From Spirosoma utsteinense (GTDB lineage Bacteria; Bacteroidota; Bacteroidia; Cytophagales; Spirosomataceae): 38,704 bases of DNA. How positions within the stretch are numbered: the stretch's first letter is position 1; the number at the start of each line of letters is the position of its first letter. The stretch spans positions 1-38,704 of the forward strand of contig NZ_VFIA01000046.1 of assembly GCF_014282275.1 (NCBI RefSeq), written 5' to 3'. Below are positions 34,309 to 38,704 of this stretch, in pieces. A program made the translations under genes and the position numbers. The notes beneath the pieces are model-generated. The model searched no databases, was not told where the DNA came from, and worked only from the letters and a program-made list of their open reading frames with translations.

Positions 34309-35526
34309 ATGTCCGAATTCATTGTCATTATCGGCTGTTTTGATACGAAAGGCGCGGCATTTTCCTTTCTGCGGGACTGCTTGCTGGCGCGGGGTGAATC
34401 CGTCCTGACGATTAATACGGGGGTCATGGACACGGCAGTCAACTTTCCTATAGATTACACCGCTGAGCGCGTGGCCGAGGCCGCCAATAGTTCACTGACT
34501 GCTCTGCGAATTGGTAATGACCGGGGCCGGGCCATTGATATAATGGGCGTTGGGGCGGCAACTATCGTGGGGCAATTGGTCAATTCAGGTCGAGTCAGGG
34601 GAGCCATAGGAATGGGCGGTGGAGGGGGCACGTTTGTCGCTCTTTCTGCCATGCAACCCATTCCGTTTGGTATTCCAAAACTATGCCTGTCCACGATGGC
34701 GGCTAAGGACCTGACCCGGCAGGTTGGCACGAAAGACATTATCCTGATGGCGTCGGTGGTTGACGTGGCGGGGCTAAATGATATGCTGATCCACTTGATC
34801 GAGCAGGGGGCTGCCGCTGTTTGTGCGATGGCGGCTGTTAAGCTCAGACCCAACCCCACATTGGCGGGTCGGATTGCAATCAGTATGTTTGGTAACACAA
34901 CGGTGTGCGCAGAGCAGTGTACCAAACTTCTGGAGAAACGGGGCTATGAAGCAGTGGCTTTTCATGCCAATGGAATCGGGGGCCGAACGATGGAGGATCT
35001 GATCGCAGCCGGTTATTTTACGGCCGTACTGGACATCACCACAACGGAGCTGGCCGATGAACTATGCGGAGGCAGTTGCAGTGCCGGTCCTGACCGGTTG
35101 CTCGGCGCAGGCCGAATGGGGATTCCGCAGGTGGTAGTGCCCGGCTGTTTAGATATGGTTAATTTTGGGCATCCCGACACGGTGCCTGACAAGTATAAAC
35201 ACCGTCATTTGTATAGTTGGGCACCAAACGTAACGCTCATGCGGACCGACGCGTTTGAGAATGCCCTGTTGGGCAAACAGTTCGCTCACAACGTAAATCA
35301 GTCAAAGGGCCCCGTAACGGTGGTGCTGCCCCGCAAGGGCATTTCCCAGATCGACGCCGAGGGCCAGGTGTTTCACGAGCCAGCCCTCAATACGGTACTT
35401 TTTGACGCCATACGGACTAACTTATCGGGCAACGTACAACTGATTGAGTCACCAGCCCACATCAACGACCGGGCGTTTTCGGAATTATTGACGGCGAGTC
35501 TACTCGCCTTACTTGACCAAAAATAA
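34309..35526 (+). CDS. Tm-1-like ATP-binding protein (UPF0261)
   Basis: 405 residues. Family features: start IVIIGCFDTKGAAFSFLRDCLLARG, then DTAVNFPIDYTAERVA, a glycine-rich loop IGMGGGGGTF, KLCLSTMAAKDLTRQVG, ISMFGNTTVCAEQC, and GRTMEDLIAAGYFTAVLDITTTELADELCGG. The C-terminal portion has HLYSWAPNVTLMRT and GPVTVVLPRKGISQID. In the tomato resistance protein Tm-1 this domain binds ATP and is fused to a TIM barrel; here the TIM barrel is the next gene. The bacterial substrate of UPF0261 is not established to my knowledge. In this operon it most likely acts on the epimerised or oxidised sugar product, with the next gene product as its partner. Confidence 0.9.
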   Translation: MSEFIVIIGCFDTKGAAFSFLRDCLLARGESVLTINTGVMDTAVNFPIDYTAERVAEAANSSLTALRIGNDRGRAIDIMGVGAATIVGQLVNSGRVRGAIGMGGGGGTFVALSAMQPIPFGIPKLCLSTMAAKDLTRQVGTKDIILMASVVDVAGLNDMLIHLIEQGAAAVCAMAAVKLRPNPTLAGRIAISMFGNTTVCAEQCTKLLEKRGYEAVAFHANGIGGRTMEDLIAAGYFTAVLDITTTELADELCGGSCSAGPDRLLGAGRMGIPQVVVPGCLDMVNFGHPDTVPDKYKHRHLYSWAPNVTLMRTDAFENALLGKQFAHNVNQSKGPVTVVLPRKGISQIDAEGQVFHEPALNTVLFDAIRTNLSGNVQLIESPAHINDRAFSELLTASLLALLDQK

Positions 35527-35535
35527 AGCAAACGT

Positions 35536-36393
35536 ATGCCGAATATATGGACAGGGAAAGGAAATCCCTACACAAGAGCCGAGGTCAGAGACCGCCTGCA
35601 GGCCACCTTAGATCAGAAAAAGCCCATCATTGCCGCTGGGGCAGGAACCGGTATCAGTGCTAAATTCATTGAGAAGGGCGGGGCTGATCTGATTATTATC
35701 TATAACTCCGGGCGATTCAGAATGGCCGGCCACGGCTCTACTGCGGGACTGATGGCTTATGGCGATGCCAATGCCATTGCAATGGAAATCGGTGAATTCG
35801 AGGTACTGCCCGTCGTGGAGGAAATTCCGGTCATCTGCGGAGTACACGGGTCCGACCCCCGCCGACGGATGTGGCACCATTTGCTGAAAGTAAAAGAAAT
35901 GGGCTTCTCCGGCATCAATAACTTCCCCACTCACTGCATCGTCGACGGTCACTTCCGCCGAGTGCTGGAAGAAACGGGCATGGGTTTTGACAAAGAAATT
36001 GAGATGGTGCGCTTAGCGAGCAAGATGGAGTTATTTTCCATCGTGTATGTAGCCACACCGGAGGAGGCTCAACAAATGGCCGAAGCCGGAGCCGACGCTA
36101 TCATTGCCCACGTGGGCACCACTGTTGGTGGCTCAGTTGGCGTTACTGGGGCTTCGTGCTCGATGGCCGAAGCGGTGGAGCGAACCCAGCAAATTATCGA
36201 CGCGGGTAAAGCCATCAATCCAGCCATCTTTTTCCTGGCGCATGGCGGGCCGATCAACACGCCGGAGGATGTGCGGCAAGTGCTGGAACGAACAAACGTG
36301 CAGGGATTTGTGGGGGCGTCATCGCTGGAGCGCATGGGTGTTGAAGAATCATTAACCGAACTGACCCGGACATTTAAAGCACTTAATTTTTAA
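35536..36393 (+). CDS. Phosphoenolpyruvate hydrolase-family TIM-barrel protein
   Basis: 285 residues, related to the PEP mutase/isocitrate lyase superfamily and to the C-terminal half of plant Tm-1. Landmarks: KKPIIAAGAGTGISAKFIEKGGADLIIIYNSGRFRMAGHGS, LPVVEEIPVICGVHGSDPRR, GINNFPTHCIVDGHFRRVLEETG, ADAIIAHVGTTVGGSVGVTGA, and LAHGGPINTPEDV near the end. No signal peptide. It begins 9 bp after the Tm-1-like gene, and the pair are fused in plants and fungi, so a two-subunit complex or consecutive reactions are likely. The superfamily makes or breaks C-C or P-C bonds in pyruvate-like acids, which would suit a terminal cleavage step. Last gene of the operon. Confidence 0.88.
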   Translation: MPNIWTGKGNPYTRAEVRDRLQATLDQKKPIIAAGAGTGISAKFIEKGGADLIIIYNSGRFRMAGHGSTAGLMAYGDANAIAMEIGEFEVLPVVEEIPVICGVHGSDPRRRMWHHLLKVKEMGFSGINNFPTHCIVDGHFRRVLEETGMGFDKEIEMVRLASKMELFSIVYVATPEEAQQMAEAGADAIIAHVGTTVGGSVGVTGASCSMAEAVERTQQIIDAGKAINPAIFFLAHGGPINTPEDVRQVLERTNVQGFVGASSLERMGVEESLTELTRTFKALNF

Positions 36394-36753
36394 AGTAGTC
36401 TCTATCAAGTTTGTTTTCTGTCAATTAGTTGGGTGAGTTTCGATATGCGGTAAATAACCTAAAAAAGCTATGCTTCAATTTAACTAGGGCAGATTCTTTG
36501 CTAAGTTTTTCTTTCGGTATGATCAGTTGTAAAGGGAGTTAAATAAACTACTTTTCACTTTCACATCTTGGTTGGCCCCGGCCAGAATCGGACGTTTAAC
36601 TGAACGGTGATCGGCTAGGAGGGAAGGGGCTGGAAACGACATTTTTTGCGTCCAAAAAACCCGTTCAGTTTAATCGTTCAGCGTTTTGAACCGCTACATC
36701 CTTTAGTTGGATGGTTTTAGGGAGATTAATAAGGACTTAGCTACACCTATTGG
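36394..36753. other. Intergenic stretch with an imperfect inverted repeat
   Basis: AACTGAACGG (36598-36607) and its reverse complement CCGTTCAGTT (36661-36670) flank 53 bp. CGTTCAG recurs at 36675-36681. The block may be a small non-autonomous repeat or part of the operon 3' end. No gene. Confidence 0.4.
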
Positions 36754-37308
36754 TCAATCTGCACCTGTCAGTAAAGCCATAAGTTTGGCTCCTGTTTCAG
36801 CTAAGGAGAAATCATTATTGAGCACATGCAGGTGAGGATGCTCTACCGGTGCAAGTTGTTGGTTGTGGGCGATGCGAGCGTCAATTTCTTCAGCCGTTTC
36901 TCGACCTCGTTCCACTAAGCGTTGGCGGATAACATCCGAATTTACTTCCAGTAAAATGACCCGCATGTGCGGATACCGCTGACTGGCTTGAGATAAGTAT
37001 TCCCGTGAGCCGTTGATCACGACATGAGCCCCTGCTTGCATCCAGGCGTCAATTTCAAGCCCAATCCCATACGAATACTGATGACTTTGCCAACTCAGAG
37101 CGAACAAACCCAGTTGCTGCCGTTGGTCAAACTCAAGTTGCGTCAGGGCAATGTGATTTTCCCCTCCCACCTCGCTGGGTCGAGTAATATAACGATGACT
37201 AAATAAAACGTTTTCTGAACCTCTTAAGTGCTCACGAGCATACACCAGCAACGCATCCTTGCCCGCTCCAGAGGGGCCAATCAGATAAAACAGCGTGGCT
37301 TGACTCAT
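36754..37308 (-). CDS. phnN: Ribose 1,5-bisphosphate phosphokinase-like protein (PhnN)
   Basis: 184 residues, guanylate-kinase-like P-loop fold. The Walker A motif is near the N-terminus (LIGPSGAGKDALL, residues about 9-21). ENVLFSHRYITRPSEVGGENHIALTQLEFDQ follows, then LFALSWQSHQYSYGIGLEIDAWMQAGAHVVINGSREYL, the LVERGRETAEEIDARIAHN lid, and HVLNNDFSLAETGAKL. These are PhnN hallmarks. PhnN converts ribose 1,5-bisphosphate to PRPP, the last step after C-P lyase. No other phn gene is present here, so this copy may salvage ribose bisphosphate or serve a C-P lyase locus elsewhere. It lies 18 bp after the DUF6169 gene on the same strand. Confidence 0.85.
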   Translation of the reverse strand: MSQATLFYLIGPSGAGKDALLVYAREHLRGSENVLFSHRYITRPSEVGGENHIALTQLEFDQRQQLGLFALSWQSHQYSYGIGLEIDAWMQAGAHVVINGSREYLSQASQRYPHMRVILLEVNSDVIRQRLVERGRETAEEIDARIAHNQQLAPVEHPHLHVLNNDFSLAETGAKLMALLTGAD

Positions 37309-37326
37309 TGAAAGGTCGTAGGGAAG

Positions 37327-37821
37327 TTATTTAGTCTGCTCAACGGCCTGCATAATCGCTAACTCGACGCGCCAACTCTGGGGGAGATCTCGCCGAACGA
37401 TAGCCGACATGTATAAGCGTTGCTCAGCATAATGAAAGTCAAACTTGTCAAAGCCTTTTTGATGTCTGGAGAACCATTGGCCAAACAAGCGACTTCTGAC
37501 GCGCTCCTGACCGTTTTCCGTACTACATACGTATAAGAGGATCGCCTTTGGATCAGCGTCAAAGAATACGTGTAGCGTCTGAACGATCGTTGGCTCGATA
37601 CGAGGATCTTTTTGGTCAATCGAGCCAGCTATTGGAAGGATGGAGAATGAATAAACCGAATCCGCAAACGGTGTCTCAGGCAGATAATCTGAATCGGAGG
37701 TAAAGTCTACGTGGTAGACAGCCCCTCGTTCTGTCGTAGAGGCAAAGCCTGTTTCAGTCTCGCTTAACGGGTAAGGCGAAAGGTTTGACGAACTTAATGC
37801 CGACTGGTTTTCTAGACTCAT
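37327..37821 (-). CDS. DUF6169 family protein
   Basis: About 164 residues from the ATG at 37821 (MSLENQSALSS); a GTG two codons earlier is possible. A beta-rich first half (GAVYHVDFTSDSDYLP, VYSFSILPI) is followed by DPRIEPTIVQTLHVFFDADPKAILLYVCSTENGQERVRSRLFGQWFSRH and RLYMSAIVRRDLPQSWRVELAI. The sequence 'DPRV..TI...FF......ilYvC...dgrq..R.rLF..WF' is what I know as DUF6169, a Bacteroidota family usually encoded with a small upstream partner. Such a partner exists here: a 51-codon frame overlaps its start by 68 bp. Function is unknown; a toxin or immunity role is a guess. The WF-containing motif is complete. Confidence 0.65.
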   Translation of the reverse strand: MSLENQSALSSSNLSPYPLSETETGFASTTERGAVYHVDFTSDSDYLPETPFADSVYSFSILPIAGSIDQKDPRIEPTIVQTLHVFFDADPKAILLYVCSTENGQERVRSRLFGQWFSRHQKGFDKFDFHYAEQRLYMSAIVRRDLPQSWRVELAIMQAVEQTK

Positions 37822-37909
37822 CGCCACTTTGGTAATAGTTCGCTAACTGCTTTTTGTCCTGCATTAGCTTCTGAGCCAAATCCACAAGACGTTTTGTTTT
37901 CGTTGCCAT
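37754..37909 (-). CDS. Small 51-residue protein overlapping the DUF6169 gene
   Basis: ATG at 37909, stop TGA at 37756-37754. It reads MATKTKRLVDLAQKLMQDKK, QLANYYQSGDESRKPVGIKF, VKPFALPVKRD. It has a basic N-terminal helix and a flexible tail with no membrane segment, and looks like the short companions of two-gene addiction or regulatory modules. It ends 68 bp inside the DUF6169 gene, in a different frame, so the two must be co-transcribed and probably translationally coupled. The frame keeps good codon composition over its whole length, which favours a real gene. Confidence 0.55.
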   Translation of the reverse strand: MATKTKRLVDLAQKLMQDKKQLANYYQSGDESRKPVGIKFVKPFALPVKRD

Positions 37910-38084
37910 AGCGATTTTCAGGTTTTACGTTGTCTATGAGCACTTCAAATTCTTTCTAATGACTCTTTCGTATCGTAACGACCCAGCAAAGAAACGCAAA
38001 TTTTGTGTCTTTAGTTGATCTGATGGTTAGACGCTTTAGACTGTTTAAACAACTGCCTTGTATAACCCATATGTTAGCCCCCTA

Positions 38085-38609
38085 TTAGCTGGACAGATTT
38101 TCTGAAAAGGTTGTGTCGTAAATTACCTGCGCTTCTTCCCATTTTTGCTGAGGTGTTACGAAGCCAATCGAACGGTGTAGCCGTTGCTGGTTGTAATGGG
38201 AAAAATAACGCCCTAACATTCCTTTGGCCTCATAATAGCTATCAAATACATTGCGCTCAATGACATCATGCTCTAAAATGCTGTGGAAAGCTTCAATATA
38301 CGAGTTCTCTTCAGGGGTGGCCACATGAGTGAATTCCTGTTTGATTTCGGAGCTTTTCAAAAAGTTACGCACCGAATGAGCGATGAATTGACTGCCATTG
38401 TCATTGCGCAAAATGACCCCTTTAAGTTCATGACTTCGGTTTATTCGTCGAAAAAGATTGATTAAGTCGATTTGACGAACACTGCTCTGAAACAGCCAGT
38501 CCAGAATTTTGCGGCTATACACATCAATGACACTCAACAGATAATAATTCCGCCGTTCCCCTTGCACCCAGACATATTTGATGTCCCAACATAAGCAGGG
38601 CTTTCTCAT
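38085..38609 (-). pseudogene. IS3-family transposase, OrfB fragment
   Basis: 174 residues beginning MRKPCLCWDIKYVWVQGERR and ending in FVTPQQKWEEAQ. The integrase core is complete: D in LCWDIKYV, D in ILRNDNGSQFI, and E in NSYIEAFHSILEHD, followed by YNQQRLHRSIGFVTPQQ. IS3 OrfB proteins normally have about 100 further residues ahead of 'WQWDIKYI', including HTH_21. Here the preceding codons instead belong to a 25-codon frame (38683-38606, MTHQMDRFSDRITELFDFMR) whose TGA overlaps this ATG as ATGA. The N-terminal part therefore seems deleted or replaced. The element may continue past the window edge. Probably inactive. Confidence 0.75.
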
Positions 38610-38704
38610 AAAAGCCTTTTCACTCTCATGAAGTCGAATAATTCAGTTATTCTGTCGCTAAAGCGGTCCATTTGATGGGTCATGCTGGTGCTCAAACGGT
38701 CTAG

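Noticed and set aside
1..38704. CRISPR arrays, tRNA or rRNA genes
   Set aside because: No regularly spaced repeats and no cloverleaf or rRNA-like sequence were found by reading; a covariance-model scan was not possible.

Overview
The window looks like a chromosomal segment of a Bacteroidota bacterium of the Cytophagales, Spirosoma-like. Supporting this are a SusC/SusD pair next to a hybrid two-component regulator, a type IX secretion tail on a secreted dehydrogenase, DUF3823, DUF6169 and DUF5618 family proteins, and the near absence of purine-rich ribosome binding sites. The genus is inferred from protein style, not from a marker gene.

Left accessory part (1-12273). This is a graveyard of mobile DNA with a few small unknown genes. 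In order it holds: the first codons of an IS5/IS4-type transposase (minus, 1-43); a broken IS630 transposase (74-1005); a nearly intact IS630 element with 24-28 bp inverted repeats (1133-2250); an HNH endonuclease remnant (2252-2527, minus); an IS3 element with a nonsense mutation in OrfB (3629-4919); two or three unknown proteins (5522-6289, 7169-7894, perhaps 8034-8327) set among six long inverted repeats; an IS110 remnant (8868-9237); a DUF5618/HEPN-like gene (9573-10019, minus); and an AraC C-terminal fragment cut off by a third IS630 element (10606-11808). Both better preserved IS630 copies join their HTH and DDE halves through a -1 shift on a poly-A run.

Central part (12274-36393). A secreted PQQ-type sugar dehydrogenase with Ig, ricin and T9SS sorting domains comes first. 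Next, on the minus strand, is a 1343-residue hybrid sensor regulator whose kinase core has lost the phospho-accepting histidine and the ATP-binding boxes. Divergent from it runs a tight ten-gene operon: SusC, SusD, a DUF3823 lipoprotein, a secreted PHP-like protein, a giant ThuA/propeller-dehydrogenase/HEAT/LamG/azurin-like fusion, a ThuA-like lipoprotein, a Gfo/Idh/MocA oxidoreductase, a ketose-3-epimerase-like TIM barrel, a Tm-1-like (UPF0261) protein and a PEP-hydrolase-family TIM barrel. There is no recognisable glycoside hydrolase, polysaccharide lyase or sulfatase. The most economical reading is an uptake-and-oxidation locus for a small, unusual sugar or sugar-like compound: TonB-dependent import, extracytoplasmic oxidation with electrons passed to a blue-copper domain, then cytoplasmic NAD(P)-linked redox chemistry, epimerisation and carbon-carbon bond cleavage. 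The substrate cannot be read from sequence.

Right part (36394-38704). A PhnN-like ribose 1,5-bisphosphokinase, a DUF6169 protein overlapped by a 51-codon upstream gene, and a truncated IS3-type transposase, all on the minus strand.

The best candidates for something undescribed are the operon as a whole, its apparently kinase-dead regulator, the small-gene/DUF6169 pair, and the hairpin-dense region 5316-8377.
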